From Tetradesmus obliquus (Eukaryota; Chlorophyta; Chlorophyceae; Sphaeropleales; Scenedesmaceae), in contig CP126200.1 of the NCBI GenBank assembly GCA_030272155.1, forward strand, positions 2,976,001-3,040,000: 64,000 nucleotides of DNA, written 5' to 3'. The position numbers were made by a program, and so were the translations under genes. A model generated the notes under the pieces. The model searched no databases. It was given only the letters and a program-made list of their open reading frames with translations, and had not been told where the DNA came from. Of this stretch, positions 35,442 through 50,169 are shown piece by piece; the first letter of the stretch is position 1, and the number at the start of each line of letters is the position of its first letter.

Positions 35442-36294
35442 AAGCAGCACCACTTTTGGGGCCCCGGTTTAGGGCGCAAGTTGTCAGTGTGGCACAAGCC
35501 TGTAAATTCGTGATATAATTCATGGATGCAGTTCTTCTGTATGTGCTTAACATACGTGATGCCGCTCAGCGCGACAGCCTTAATACGCACAGCTCTGCCG
35601 TGGTGAAGTTCCAGTGCAGGCAGTTTCCCTGTGGACCTCGCGATATTCGCCTCTTCGCCTGTCTGCTTCCGCCCAATTTACAATCGAAATCGAATGAGTG
35701 GTCACGCCGGAGCATTGCCGCAGCAAGCAGCCTCCGCAATGACAACAGCGGAGCCCGGGATGTCAACACCGGTGAGCTGCTGTTGCTGCCCGGGCGCTCG
35801 TTGTGCTGCCATAACAATCAATCATGTGAGCAGTATATTAATAAGGATTGATCAGCTGCGCGTATATCAGCAGCACCGCGGCCGTGCTCCGCAGTTTGAC
35901 CATGAAGCAGCAGCTGTCTCCCTGCAGCCACAGCTTGCTGCACTACAACACCAAGGAACGCCTTGACAGCCAAACTTGCGTGCCCAAATAATCAAAATAC
36001 ACTTCTTCATGCTACAAATGCTTCTGCTGCTTGCAGGGCATGCTTGAACTGCAGCCAGAAAGCCAACAACCTTGCAGCAGCAGCAGTACGAGCCAGCAGT
36101 GCGGCTCTGGCTGCCAGCACCACATGGAGACCAGGAGGAAAGGCAAAGCAGCCAACAAAGGTATGCTTATACTACAGCATATATTGTGCTTCACAACTAG
36201 AATAGCAGCTGCTGTGCATCTCAGCTGTAGGTGATGGCAGCCACAGCAAGGTGCCAGGGCAGCACTTGTTGCGCGCAACTTGTGTGCACTCTGT

Positions 36295-38225
36295 CTACCT
36301 GAAAGGGAATGGTGCATACAGGCCAGCATTGTCAATGACTGCCTGGTAGGTGTATGGCAAGCTGTCCACATCAGCCTGGATTGAAGCAGGCTGTACATCA
36401 TAGAACAACTGCTCCAGCTTATCCTGGCACTGCTGCGGGGTCGGCTTGCCCGGCCACAAGCTGCGGCGCCATGCCTGCAGTGCCTGGCTCAGGTATGCAT
36501 GCACATGCTCGACCACCTTGTGCAGATCAGGACTGAGGGGACACAGGGCAAACCTGTGGTCTTTCGACCAGATGCCGTGCTCGTCCAGCTTGGCACGCGC
36601 GTGTGCGCTGTCGTTGTCACTGGACAACAGCCAGATGGGCTCCTCTCCTGGGTTCTGCTGCGTGTACGCCTGCCACAGCTCGTGCAGCCTCTCACGCAGA
36701 TCCCGGATGCAATCCTCATACTCATCTGCTGTCATGCCCTTTGCTGGCTCACCCTTTCTGGTCTGCAGGCACAGGGCAGGTTGCAGGCAGCACACCACCA
36801 GCAGCAAAACCCGTGGGCAGGCCAAAGGGGTGTTTCAGCAATGAAGCCCAGCAGAGGTGGAGGCCAGGTTTAAACCACATGCTGCTTGAGAGCCATGCAG
36901 CCTACAGCAGCAGCAAGCAGTGCTTTACATGCAGGTGCAAGAACAGCAAGCATGTCAGACTGCTGGCACTGCAAACCGTGTCACGCGGGGACGCTTGCTT
37001 CAAGTGTCATGTGTGCAGCAAGAAGGGCAGCAAGTACGAGAAGCAGCTGTATGCTTTGCTGAACAGCAACGCAGCTGTCACCGCATACGCTGTGGAGGCA
37101 GTGGCTATGGGCAGGAAGATACAGCTGCAGATACCTAACAGCAAGCAGGGGCTGTGGCTGAACAGGCACAGATGGGATGCAGTGCTGCTGCAGCCGGATA
37201 GCTTGCTGATTGAGGTGCAAGGAGAGCAGCACATAGACAAGGAGGACGGCAAGCGCAACAACAGGGGTGACACACTAGCAGACAGGCAGGCCAAGGACCA
37301 GGCATTGGCAGATGCAGCGCTGGCCGACGGTTTCAGTGTGCTGTGGCTGCACCCAGGTGCTGCAGATGATGTGCGGGGCCGCGCCAGGCGCTGGGCAGCA
37401 GCTGTGCAGGTGGCGCTGGAGCATGTTGCTGCCAAGCAGCGCCCCAAGCTGTTCAAGGCCTGAACTCACCCGGTAATCACAGCCGTCTCTGTCTGCTGCC
37501 ATGCCGCTTGTGCCAGTGAAGAATTTGATCCACACAGGACCCAGCAGGTAGTTGACGCCAATGATGTACTTCAGCTTTGCCGCGCTGTTGTTGTAGCGGG
37601 GCACAGGTGTGCGCCAGTGCCAGTCCTCTTCACCAGCACTGAACCAGCCCATGTAGGATTCCTTGCTCAAGCAGATCACCTTCTCATCCACCCACACCAC
37701 AGCAGCCTTGTCAGCTTGCAGCCGCGCCTTATTTTCTGCGCTGACGTCGATTCTGCTCTGCCTGTGCTGGTCATCCAGGTAGGCCCTGTCGCGCACAACC
37801 CCATACTTAAAGCGGGGGTCAAACTCCTTGAGGTTGTTGGTCAGGGTCTCCGGAGTGATGCCGGCGCCCGTCACGATGTTGTGCACCACCGCGCTCTCAG
37901 CAATCAGCTGCTCCGCTGAGGTGTACGGACCCTGCCTGCCGGCCAACCACCAGTTGCGGGCCTCGACATAGCAAGCAGTTACCTGCCGCTCTGTCAAAAC
38001 CTTGTGGCGCCCGCTGCTGTGGGCGCAACCCTCAACCACGCCGTCGTCACCCAGGCGTGGGCCCCATATTTCAACGTATTCACCGGGGTTGCTGGGCAGG
38101 TCGTAGTGTGCAGCTTGCAGGCGCTTGCGGAACTCTGCTGTGGCGTCAACTAGATTACCAGAACTTGCCCTCCAGGCAAGGCCAGCAGTGTATTGGTAGA
38201 CTGGTGGATAGGTCATATGCTGCAT
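36295..38225 (-). CDS. DDE transposase, copy 6
   Basis: Exons 38225-37470 and 36762-36295; translation identical to copy 1. Confidence 0.8.
36769..37463 (+). CDS. Nuclease-like protein, copy 6
   Basis: Main exon; translation identical to copy 1. Confidence 0.6.
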
Positions 38226-38408
38226 GTATCACGCCGAACCCTAGTTAGTACTGAACCTTGGACATGTGGCGTGTTGGTGCTCATTGTGCATGGACGGGGG
38301 CAGCACTCTGAGGCGGGCACAGTAGCGCAGCCCTGAGTTGATTGGCTACATCACATTTAAAATGCAATGCTGCGCTGCGATGCTACAGCATTAAATTGTA
38401 TTTTGCCT

Positions 38409-39123
38409 CACTGGGTCTAGTAAAGAATCTCGCGCCATATATGCAGGGATGTAGCCAAGATCCCTATGCATCTATTGGCGTGCTCAATTGATGCGCTGCA
38501 TGCGTGTGTGCTCTGGAAAACGAGTTTACGTATGTCCCTCCTCGCAGTTAAAAACGGCGGGGATAGGCAGGTTTTGCTGCGGCTGCGCTGCTTCGAGTGA
38601 CACATAAAAATATGGAATGTGTTTGCATGCAGCAGCAGGGCTGGCTGTGTGTTGTGTGTGGCGATCCAGGGCTGTGATGCGCTTGCCATGCCAAAGTGAA
38701 CTCGTGATGCTTGCCCTGCTTGATTGAGCTGAGTGCCGAAAACATGTTTTCTGAGTATCGAGATTTTGGTTGTGTTGCTGTTGTGAGGCGTGCTGCAGCA
38801 GCAGCCCAGCTTGTTCACCTGATGCCTGCAAATAGCTCCTGTGGCCTTGCTGTGCTGCTGCGTGCTGATGAGAGCCCTGTGCCACGGGGGGGTTTCGATG
38901 CTATTGTGTGGTGCAAGTGTGGGTGTAAAACAGGCGTCACTGAGGGGTGTCACCAGCAGCAGCAGCAGGCAGCAGGTTGGCAGTGTCTGCATTGGCCCTG
39001 TTCAAGGCTTCATTGTGTGCTCAAGGTAACCACGATTATACATACGAAGCTGCGTTGGATAGTATTGCGGCCGTGCGCAACAGGCTGCATGTGAACGTGT
39101 GAGATTCTTTTCTCGACCCAGTG
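38409..39123. mobile_element. Segment A, copy 7
   Basis: Identical in structure to copy 1. Confidence 0.7.
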
Positions 39124-39976
39124 AAGCAGCACCACTTTTGGGGCCCCGGTTTAGGGCGCAAGTTGTCAGTGTGGCACAAGCCTGTAAATTCGTGATATAA
39201 TTCATGGATGCAGTTCTTCTGTATGTGCTTAACATACGTGATGCCGCTCAGCGCGACAGCCTTAATACGCACAGCTCTGCCGTGGTGAAGTTCCAGTGCA
39301 GGCAGTTTCCCTGTGGACCTCGCGATATTCGCCTCTTCGCCTGTCTGCTTCCGCCCAATTTACAATCGAAATCGAATGAGTGGTCACGCCGGAGCATTGC
39401 CGCAGCAAGCAGCCTCCGCAATGACAACAGCGGAGCCCGGGATGTCAACACCGGTGAGCTGCTGTTGCTGCCCGGGCGCTCGTTGTGCTGCCATAACAAT
39501 CAATCATGTGAGCAGTATATTAATAAGGATTGATCAGCTGCGCGTATATCAGCAGCACCGCGGCCGTGCTCCGCAGTTTGACCATGAAGCAGCAGCTGTC
39601 TCCCTGCAGCCACAGCTTGCTGCACTACAACACCAAGGAACGCCTTGACAGCCAAACTTGCGTGCCCAAATAATCAAAATACACTTCTTCATGCTACAAA
39701 TGCTTCTGCTGCTTGCAGGGCATGCTTGAACTGCAGCCAGAAAGCCAACAACCTTGCAGCAGCAGCAGTACGAGCCAGCAGTGCGGCTCTGGCTGCCAGC
39801 ACCACATGGAGACCAGGAGGAAAGGCAAAGCAGCCAACAAAGGTATGCTTATACTACAGCATATATTGTGCTTCACAACTAGAATAGCAGCTGCTGTGCA
39901 TCTCAGCTGTAGGTGATGGCAGCCACAGCAAGGTGCCAGGGCAGCACTTGTTGCGCGCAACTTGTGTGCACTCTGT

Positions 39977-41907
39977 CTACCTGAAAGGGAATGGTGCATA
40001 CAGGCCAGCATTGTCAATGACTGCCTGGTAGGTGTATGGCAAGCTGTCCACATCAGCCTGGATTGAAGCAGGCTGTACATCATAGAACAACTGCTCCAGC
40101 TTATCCTGGCACTGCTGCGGGGTCGGCTTGCCCGGCCACAAGCTGCGGCGCCATGCCTGCAGTGCCTGGCTCAGGTATGCATGCACATGCTCGACCACCT
40201 TGTGCAGATCAGGACTGAGGGGACACAGGGCAAACCTGTGGTCTTTCGACCAGATGCCGTGCTCGTCCAGCTTGGCACGCGCGTGTGCGCTGTCGTTGTC
40301 ACTGGACAACAGCCAGATGGGCTCCTCTCCTGGGTTCTGCTGCGTGTACGCCTGCCACAGCTCGTGCAGCCTCTCACGCAGATCCCGGATGCAATCCTCA
40401 TACTCATCTGCTGTCATGCCCTTTGCTGGCTCACCCTTTCTGGTCTGCAGGCACAGGGCAGGTTGCAGGCAGCACACCACCAGCAGCAAAACCCGTGGGC
40501 AGGCCAAAGGGGTGTTTCAGCAATGAAGCCCAGCAGAGGTGGAGGCCAGGTTTAAACCACATGCTGCTTGAGAGCCATGCAGCCTACAGCAGCAGCAAGC
40601 AGTGCTTTACATGCAGGTGCAAGAACAGCAAGCATGTCAGACTGCTGGCACTGCAAACCGTGTCACGCGGGGACGCTTGCTTCAAGTGTCATGTGTGCAG
40701 CAAGAAGGGCAGCAAGTACGAGAAGCAGCTGTATGCTTTGCTGAACAGCAACGCAGCTGTCACCGCATACGCTGTGGAGGCAGTGGCTATGGGCAGGAAG
40801 ATACAGCTGCAGATACCTAACAGCAAGCAGGGGCTGTGGCTGAACAGGCACAGATGGGATGCAGTGCTGCTGCAGCCGGATAGCTTGCTGATTGAGGTGC
40901 AAGGAGAGCAGCACATAGACAAGGAGGACGGCAAGCGCAACAACAGGGGTGACACACTAGCAGACAGGCAGGCCAAGGACCAGGCATTGGCAGATGCAGC
41001 GCTGGCCGACGGTTTCAGTGTGCTGTGGCTGCACCCAGGTGCTGCAGATGATGTGCGGGGCCGCGCCAGGCGCTGGGCAGCAGCTGTGCAGGTGGCGCTG
41101 GAGCATGTTGCTGCCAAGCAGCGCCCCAAGCTGTTCAAGGCCTGAACTCACCCGGTAATCACAGCCGTCTCTGTCTGCTGCCATGCCGCTTGTGCCAGTG
41201 AAGAATTTGATCCACACAGGACCCAGCAGGTAGTTGACGCCAATGATGTACTTCAGCTTTGCCGCGCTGTTGTTGTAGCGGGGCACAGGTGTGCGCCAGT
41301 GCCAGTCCTCTTCACCAGCACTGAACCAGCCCATGTAGGATTCCTTGCTCAAGCAGATCACCTTCTCATCCACCCACACCACAGCAGCCTTGTCAGCTTG
41401 CAGCCGCGCCTTATTTTCTGCGCTGACGTCGATTCTGCTCTGCCTGTGCTGGTCATCCAGGTAGGCCCTGTCGCGCACAACCCCATACTTAAAGCGGGGG
41501 TCAAACTCCTTGAGGTTGTTGGTCAGGGTCTCCGGAGTGATGCCGGCGCCCGTCACGATGTTGTGCACCACCGCGCTCTCAGCAATCAGCTGCTCCGCTG
41601 AGGTGTACGGACCCTGCCTGCCGGCCAACCACCAGTTGCGGGCCTCGACATAGCAAGCAGTTACCTGCCGCTCTGTCAAAACCTTGTGGCGCCCGCTGCT
41701 GTGGGCGCAACCCTCAACCACGCCGTCGTCACCCAGGCGTGGGCCCCATATTTCAACGTATTCACCGGGGTTGCTGGGCAGGTCGTAGTGTGCAGCTTGC
41801 AGGCGCTTGCGGAACTCTGCTGTGGCGTCAACTAGATTACCAGAACTTGCCCTCCAGGCAAGGCCAGCAGTGTATTGGTAGACTGGTGGATAGGTCATAT
41901 GCTGCAT
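39977..41907 (-). CDS. DDE transposase, copy 7
   Basis: Exons 41907-41152 and 40444-39977; translation identical to copy 1. Confidence 0.8.
40451..41145 (+). CDS. Nuclease-like protein, copy 7
   Basis: Main exon; translation identical to copy 1. Confidence 0.6.
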
Positions 41908-42090
41908 GTATCACGCCGAACCCTAGTTAGTACTGAACCTTGGACATGTGGCGTGTTGGTGCTCATTGTGCATGGACGGGGGCAGCACTCTGAGGCGGGC
42001 ACAGTAGCGCAGCCCTGAGTTGATTGGCTACATCACATTTAAAATGCAATGCTGCGCTGCGATGCTACAGCATTAAATTGTATTTTGCCT

Positions 42091-42805
42091 CACTGGGTCT
42101 AGTAAAGAATCTCGCGCCATATATGCAGGGATGTAGCCAAGATCCCTATGCATCTATTGGCGTGCTCAATTGATGCGCTGCATGCGTGTGTGCTCTGGAA
42201 AACGAGTTTACGTATGTCCCTCCTCGCAGTTAAAAACGGCGGGGATAGGCAGGTTTTGCTGCGGCTGCGCTGCTTCGAGTGACACATAAAAATATGGAAT
42301 GTGTTTGCATGCAGCAGCAGGGCTGGCTGTGTGTTGTGTGTGGCGATCCAGGGCTGTGATGCGCTTGCCATGCCAAAGTGAACTCGTGATGCTTGCCCTG
42401 CTTGATTGAGCTGAGTGCCGAAAACATGTTTTCTGAGTATCGAGATTTTGGTTGTGTTGCTGTTGTGAGGCGTGCTGCAGCAGCAGCCCAGCTTGTTCAC
42501 CTGATGCCTGCAAATAGCTCCTGTGGCCTTGCTGTGCTGCTGCGTGCTGATGAGAGCCCTGTGCCACGGGGGGGTTTCGATGCTATTGTGTGGTGCAAGT
42601 GTGGGTGTAAAACAGGCGTCACTGAGGGGTGTCACCAGCAGCAGCAGCAGGCAGCAGGTTGGCAGTGTCTGCATTGGCCCTGTTCAAGGCTTCATTGTGT
42701 GCTCAAGGTAACCACGATTATACATACGAAGCTGCGTTGGATAGTATTGCGGCCGTGCGCAACAGGCTGCATGTGAACGTGTGAGATTCTTTTCTCGACC
42801 CAGTG
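42091..42805. mobile_element. Segment A, copy 8
   Basis: Identical in structure to copy 1. Confidence 0.7.
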
Positions 42806-43658
42806 AAGCAGCACCACTTTTGGGGCCCCGGTTTAGGGCGCAAGTTGTCAGTGTGGCACAAGCCTGTAAATTCGTGATATAATTCATGGATGCAGTTCTT
42901 CTGTATGTGCTTAACATACGTGATGCCGCTCAGCGCGACAGCCTTAATACGCACAGCTCTGCCGTGGTGAAGTTCCAGTGCAGGCAGTTTCCCTGTGGAC
43001 CTCGCGATATTCGCCTCTTCGCCTGTCTGCTTCCGCCCAATTTACAATCGAAATCGAATGAGTGGTCACGCCGGAGCATTGCCGCAGCAAGCAGCCTCCG
43101 CAATGACAACAGCGGAGCCCGGGATGTCAACACCGGTGAGCTGCTGTTGCTGCCCGGGCGCTCGTTGTGCTGCCATAACAATCAATCATGTGAGCAGTAT
43201 ATTAATAAGGATTGATCAGCTGCGCGTATATCAGCAGCACCGCGGCCGTGCTCCGCAGTTTGACCATGAAGCAGCAGCTGTCTCCCTGCAGCCACAGCTT
43301 GCTGCACTACAACACCAAGGAACGCCTTGACAGCCAAACTTGCGTGCCCAAATAATCAAAATACACTTCTTCATGCTACAAATGCTTCTGCTGCTTGCAG
43401 GGCATGCTTGAACTGCAGCCAGAAAGCCAACAACCTTGCAGCAGCAGCAGTACGAGCCAGCAGTGCGGCTCTGGCTGCCAGCACCACATGGAGACCAGGA
43501 GGAAAGGCAAAGCAGCCAACAAAGGTATGCTTATACTACAGCATATATTGTGCTTCACAACTAGAATAGCAGCTGCTGTGCATCTCAGCTGTAGGTGATG
43601 GCAGCCACAGCAAGGTGCCAGGGCAGCACTTGTTGCGCGCAACTTGTGTGCACTCTGT

Positions 43659-45589
43659 CTACCTGAAAGGGAATGGTGCATACAGGCCAGCATTGTCAAT
43701 GACTGCCTGGTAGGTGTATGGCAAGCTGTCCACATCAGCCTGGATTGAAGCAGGCTGTACATCATAGAACAACTGCTCCAGCTTATCCTGGCACTGCTGC
43801 GGGGTCGGCTTGCCCGGCCACAAGCTGCGGCGCCATGCCTGCAGTGCCTGGCTCAGGTATGCATGCACATGCTCGACCACCTTGTGCAGATCAGGACTGA
43901 GGGGACACAGGGCAAACCTGTGGTCTTTCGACCAGATGCCGTGCTCGTCCAGCTTGGCACGCGCGTGTGCGCTGTCGTTGTCACTGGACAACAGCCAGAT
44001 GGGCTCCTCTCCTGGGTTCTGCTGCGTGTACGCCTGCCACAGCTCGTGCAGCCTCTCACGCAGATCCCGGATGCAATCCTCATACTCATCTGCTGTCATG
44101 CCCTTTGCTGGCTCACCCTTTCTGGTCTGCAGGCACAGGGCAGGTTGCAGGCAGCACACCACCAGCAGCAAAACCCGTGGGCAGGCCAAAGGGGTGTTTC
44201 AGCAATGAAGCCCAGCAGAGGTGGAGGCCAGGTTTAAACCACATGCTGCTTGAGAGCCATGCAGCCTACAGCAGCAGCAAGCAGTGCTTTACATGCAGGT
44301 GCAAGAACAGCAAGCATGTCAGACTGCTGGCACTGCAAACCGTGTCACGCGGGGACGCTTGCTTCAAGTGTCATGTGTGCAGCAAGAAGGGCAGCAAGTA
44401 CGAGAAGCAGCTGTATGCTTTGCTGAACAGCAACGCAGCTGTCACCGCATACGCTGTGGAGGCAGTGGCTATGGGCAGGAAGATACAGCTGCAGATACCT
44501 AACAGCAAGCAGGGGCTGTGGCTGAACAGGCACAGATGGGATGCAGTGCTGCTGCAGCCGGATAGCTTGCTGATTGAGGTGCAAGGAGAGCAGCACATAG
44601 ACAAGGAGGACGGCAAGCGCAACAACAGGGGTGACACACTAGCAGACAGGCAGGCCAAGGACCAGGCATTGGCAGATGCAGCGCTGGCCGACGGTTTCAG
44701 TGTGCTGTGGCTGCACCCAGGTGCTGCAGATGATGTGCGGGGCCGCGCCAGGCGCTGGGCAGCAGCTGTGCAGGTGGCGCTGGAGCATGTTGCTGCCAAG
44801 CAGCGCCCCAAGCTGTTCAAGGCCTGAACTCACCCGGTAATCACAGCCGTCTCTGTCTGCTGCCATGCCGCTTGTGCCAGTGAAGAATTTGATCCACACA
44901 GGACCCAGCAGGTAGTTGACGCCAATGATGTACTTCAGCTTTGCCGCGCTGTTGTTGTAGCGGGGCACAGGTGTGCGCCAGTGCCAGTCCTCTTCACCAG
45001 CACTGAACCAGCCCATGTAGGATTCCTTGCTCAAGCAGATCACCTTCTCATCCACCCACACCACAGCAGCCTTGTCAGCTTGCAGCCGCGCCTTATTTTC
45101 TGCGCTGACGTCGATTCTGCTCTGCCTGTGCTGGTCATCCAGGTAGGCCCTGTCGCGCACAACCCCATACTTAAAGCGGGGGTCAAACTCCTTGAGGTTG
45201 TTGGTCAGGGTCTCCGGAGTGATGCCGGCGCCCGTCACGATGTTGTGCACCACCGCGCTCTCAGCAATCAGCTGCTCCGCTGAGGTGTACGGACCCTGCC
45301 TGCCGGCCAACCACCAGTTGCGGGCCTCGACATAGCAAGCAGTTACCTGCCGCTCTGTCAAAACCTTGTGGCGCCCGCTGCTGTGGGCGCAACCCTCAAC
45401 CACGCCGTCGTCACCCAGGCGTGGGCCCCATATTTCAACGTATTCACCGGGGTTGCTGGGCAGGTCGTAGTGTGCAGCTTGCAGGCGCTTGCGGAACTCT
45501 GCTGTGGCGTCAACTAGATTACCAGAACTTGCCCTCCAGGCAAGGCCAGCAGTGTATTGGTAGACTGGTGGATAGGTCATATGCTGCAT
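43659..45589 (-). CDS. DDE transposase, copy 8
   Basis: Exons 45589-44834 and 44126-43659; translation identical to copy 1. Confidence 0.8.
44133..44827 (+). CDS. Nuclease-like protein, copy 8
   Basis: Main exon; translation identical to copy 1. Confidence 0.6.
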
Positions 45590-45772
45590 GTATCACGCCG
45601 AACCCTAGTTAGTACTGAACCTTGGACATGTGGCGTGTTGGTGCTCATTGTGCATGGACGGGGGCAGCACTCTGAGGCGGGCACAGTAGCGCAGCCCTGA
45701 GTTGATTGGCTACATCACATTTAAAATGCAATGCTGCGCTGCGATGCTACAGCATTAAATTGTATTTTGCCT

Positions 45773-46487
45773 CACTGGGTCTAGTAAAGAATCTCGCGCC
45801 ATATATGCAGGGATGTAGCCAAGATCCCTATGCATCTATTGGCGTGCTCAATTGATGCGCTGCATGCGTGTGTGCTCTGGAAAACGAGTTTACGTATGTC
45901 CCTCCTCGCAGTTAAAAACGGCGGGGATAGGCAGGTTTTGCTGCGGCTGCGCTGCTTCGAGTGACACATAAAAATATGGAATGTGTTTGCATGCAGCAGC
46001 AGGGCTGGCTGTGTGTTGTGTGTGGCGATCCAGGGCTGTGATGCGCTTGCCATGCCAAAGTGAACTCGTGATGCTTGCCCTGCTTGATTGAGCTGAGTGC
46101 CGAAAACATGTTTTCTGAGTATCGAGATTTTGGTTGTGTTGCTGTTGTGAGGCGTGCTGCAGCAGCAGCCCAGCTTGTTCACCTGATGCCTGCAAATAGC
46201 TCCTGTGGCCTTGCTGTGCTGCTGCGTGCTGATGAGAGCCCTGTGCCACGGGGGGGTTTCGATGCTATTGTGTGGTGCAAGTGTGGGTGTAAAACAGGCG
46301 TCACTGAGGGGTGTCACCAGCAGCAGCAGCAGGCAGCAGGTTGGCAGTGTCTGCATTGGCCCTGTTCAAGGCTTCATTGTGTGCTCAAGGTAACCACGAT
46401 TATACATACGAAGCTGCGTTGGATAGTATTGCGGCCGTGCGCAACAGGCTGCATGTGAACGTGTGAGATTCTTTTCTCGACCCAGTG
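45773..46487. mobile_element. Segment A, copy 9
   Basis: Identical in structure to copy 1. Confidence 0.7.
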
Positions 46488-47340
46488 AAGCAGCACCACT
46501 TTTGGGGCCCCGGTTTAGGGCGCAAGTTGTCAGTGTGGCACAAGCCTGTAAATTCGTGATATAATTCATGGATGCAGTTCTTCTGTATGTGCTTAACATA
46601 CGTGATGCCGCTCAGCGCGACAGCCTTAATACGCACAGCTCTGCCGTGGTGAAGTTCCAGTGCAGGCAGTTTCCCTGTGGACCTCGCGATATTCGCCTCT
46701 TCGCCTGTCTGCTTCCGCCCAATTTACAATCGAAATCGAATGAGTGGTCACGCCGGAGCATTGCCGCAGCAAGCAGCCTCCGCAATGACAACAGCGGAGC
46801 CCGGGATGTCAACACCGGTGAGCTGCTGTTGCTGCCCGGGCGCTCGTTGTGCTGCCATAACAATCAATCATGTGAGCAGTATATTAATAAGGATTGATCA
46901 GCTGCGCGTATATCAGCAGCACCGCGGCCGTGCTCCGCAGTTTGACCATGAAGCAGCAGCTGTCTCCCTGCAGCCACAGCTTGCTGCACTACAACACCAA
47001 GGAACGCCTTGACAGCCAAACTTGCGTGCCCAAATAATCAAAATACACTTCTTCATGCTACAAATGCTTCTGCTGCTTGCAGGGCATGCTTGAACTGCAG
47101 CCAGAAAGCCAACAACCTTGCAGCAGCAGCAGTACGAGCCAGCAGTGCGGCTCTGGCTGCCAGCACCACATGGAGACCAGGAGGAAAGGCAAAGCAGCCA
47201 ACAAAGGTATGCTTATACTACAGCATATATTGTGCTTCACAACTAGAATAGCAGCTGCTGTGCATCTCAGCTGTAGGTGATGGCAGCCACAGCAAGGTGC
47301 CAGGGCAGCACTTGTTGCGCGCAACTTGTGTGCACTCTGT

Positions 47341-49271
47341 CTACCTGAAAGGGAATGGTGCATACAGGCCAGCATTGTCAATGACTGCCTGGTAGGTGTA
47401 TGGCAAGCTGTCCACATCAGCCTGGATTGAAGCAGGCTGTACATCATAGAACAACTGCTCCAGCTTATCCTGGCACTGCTGCGGGGTCGGCTTGCCCGGC
47501 CACAAGCTGCGGCGCCATGCCTGCAGTGCCTGGCTCAGGTATGCATGCACATGCTCGACCACCTTGTGCAGATCAGGACTGAGGGGACACAGGGCAAACC
47601 TGTGGTCTTTCGACCAGATGCCGTGCTCGTCCAGCTTGGCACGCGCGTGTGCGCTGTCGTTGTCACTGGACAACAGCCAGATGGGCTCCTCTCCTGGGTT
47701 CTGCTGCGTGTACGCCTGCCACAGCTCGTGCAGCCTCTCACGCAGATCCCGGATGCAATCCTCATACTCATCTGCTGTCATGCCCTTTGCTGGCTCACCC
47801 TTTCTGGTCTGCAGGCACAGGGCAGGTTGCAGGCAGCACACCACCAGCAGCAAAACCCGTGGGCAGGCCAAAGGGGTGTTTCAGCAATGAAGCCCAGCAG
47901 AGGTGGAGGCCAGGTTTAAACCACATGCTGCTTGAGAGCCATGCAGCCTACAGCAGCAGCAAGCAGTGCTTTACATGCAGGTGCAAGAACAGCAAGCATG
48001 TCAGACTGCTGGCACTGCAAACCGTGTCACGCGGGGACGCTTGCTTCAAGTGTCATGTGTGCAGCAAGAAGGGCAGCAAGTACGAGAAGCAGCTGTATGC
48101 TTTGCTGAACAGCAACGCAGCTGTCACCGCATACGCTGTGGAGGCAGTGGCTATGGGCAGGAAGATACAGCTGCAGATACCTAACAGCAAGCAGGGGCTG
48201 TGGCTGAACAGGCACAGATGGGATGCAGTGCTGCTGCAGCCGGATAGCTTGCTGATTGAGGTGCAAGGAGAGCAGCACATAGACAAGGAGGACGGCAAGC
48301 GCAACAACAGGGGTGACACACTAGCAGACAGGCAGGCCAAGGACCAGGCATTGGCAGATGCAGCGCTGGCCGACGGTTTCAGTGTGCTGTGGCTGCACCC
48401 AGGTGCTGCAGATGATGTGCGGGGCCGCGCCAGGCGCTGGGCAGCAGCTGTGCAGGTGGCGCTGGAGCATGTTGCTGCCAAGCAGCGCCCCAAGCTGTTC
48501 AAGGCCTGAACTCACCCGGTAATCACAGCCGTCTCTGTCTGCTGCCATGCCGCTTGTGCCAGTGAAGAATTTGATCCACACAGGACCCAGCAGGTAGTTG
48601 ACGCCAATGATGTACTTCAGCTTTGCCGCGCTGTTGTTGTAGCGGGGCACAGGTGTGCGCCAGTGCCAGTCCTCTTCACCAGCACTGAACCAGCCCATGT
48701 AGGATTCCTTGCTCAAGCAGATCACCTTCTCATCCACCCACACCACAGCAGCCTTGTCAGCTTGCAGCCGCGCCTTATTTTCTGCGCTGACGTCGATTCT
48801 GCTCTGCCTGTGCTGGTCATCCAGGTAGGCCCTGTCGCGCACAACCCCATACTTAAAGCGGGGGTCAAACTCCTTGAGGTTGTTGGTCAGGGTCTCCGGA
48901 GTGATGCCGGCGCCCGTCACGATGTTGTGCACCACCGCGCTCTCAGCAATCAGCTGCTCCGCTGAGGTGTACGGACCCTGCCTGCCGGCCAACCACCAGT
49001 TGCGGGCCTCGACATAGCAAGCAGTTACCTGCCGCTCTGTCAAAACCTTGTGGCGCCCGCTGCTGTGGGCGCAACCCTCAACCACGCCGTCGTCACCCAG
49101 GCGTGGGCCCCATATTTCAACGTATTCACCGGGGTTGCTGGGCAGGTCGTAGTGTGCAGCTTGCAGGCGCTTGCGGAACTCTGCTGTGGCGTCAACTAGA
49201 TTACCAGAACTTGCCCTCCAGGCAAGGCCAGCAGTGTATTGGTAGACTGGTGGATAGGTCATATGCTGCAT
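47341..49271 (-). CDS. DDE transposase, copy 9
   Basis: Exons 49271-48516 and 47808-47341; translation identical to copy 1. Confidence 0.8.
47815..48509 (+). CDS. Nuclease-like protein, copy 9
   Basis: Main exon; translation identical to copy 1. Confidence 0.6.
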
Positions 49272-49454
49272 GTATCACGCCGAACCCTAGTTAGTACTGA
49301 ACCTTGGACATGTGGCGTGTTGGTGCTCATTGTGCATGGACGGGGGCAGCACTCTGAGGCGGGCACAGTAGCGCAGCCCTGAGTTGATTGGCTACATCAC
49401 ATTTAAAATGCAATGCTGCGCTGCGATGCTACAGCATTAAATTGTATTTTGCCT

Positions 49455-50169
49455 CACTGGGTCTAGTAAAGAATCTCGCGCCATATATGCAGGGATGTAG
49501 CCAAGATCCCTATGCATCTATTGGCGTGCTCAATTGATGCGCTGCATGCGTGTGTGCTCTGGAAAACGAGTTTACGTATGTCCCTCCTCGCAGTTAAAAA
49601 CGGCGGGGATAGGCAGGTTTTGCTGCGGCTGCGCTGCTTCGAGTGACACATAAAAATATGGAATGTGTTTGCATGCAGCAGCAGGGCTGGCTGTGTGTTG
49701 TGTGTGGCGATCCAGGGCTGTGATGCGCTTGCCATGCCAAAGTGAACTCGTGATGCTTGCCCTGCTTGATTGAGCTGAGTGCCGAAAACATGTTTTCTGA
49801 GTATCGAGATTTTGGTTGTGTTGCTGTTGTGAGGCGTGCTGCAGCAGCAGCCCAGCTTGTTCACCTGATGCCTGCAAATAGCTCCTGTGGCCTTGCTGTG
49901 CTGCTGCGTGCTGATGAGAGCCCTGTGCCACGGGGGGGTTTCGATGCTATTGTGTGGTGCAAGTGTGGGTGTAAAACAGGCGTCACTGAGGGGTGTCACC
50001 AGCAGCAGCAGCAGGCAGCAGGTTGGCAGTGTCTGCATTGGCCCTGTTCAAGGCTTCATTGTGTGCTCAAGGTAACCACGATTATACATACGAAGCTGCG
50101 TTGGATAGTATTGCGGCCGTGCGCAACAGGCTGCATGTGAACGTGTGAGATTCTTTTCTCGACCCAGTG
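49455..50169. mobile_element. Segment A, copy 10
   Basis: Identical in structure to copy 1. Confidence 0.7.
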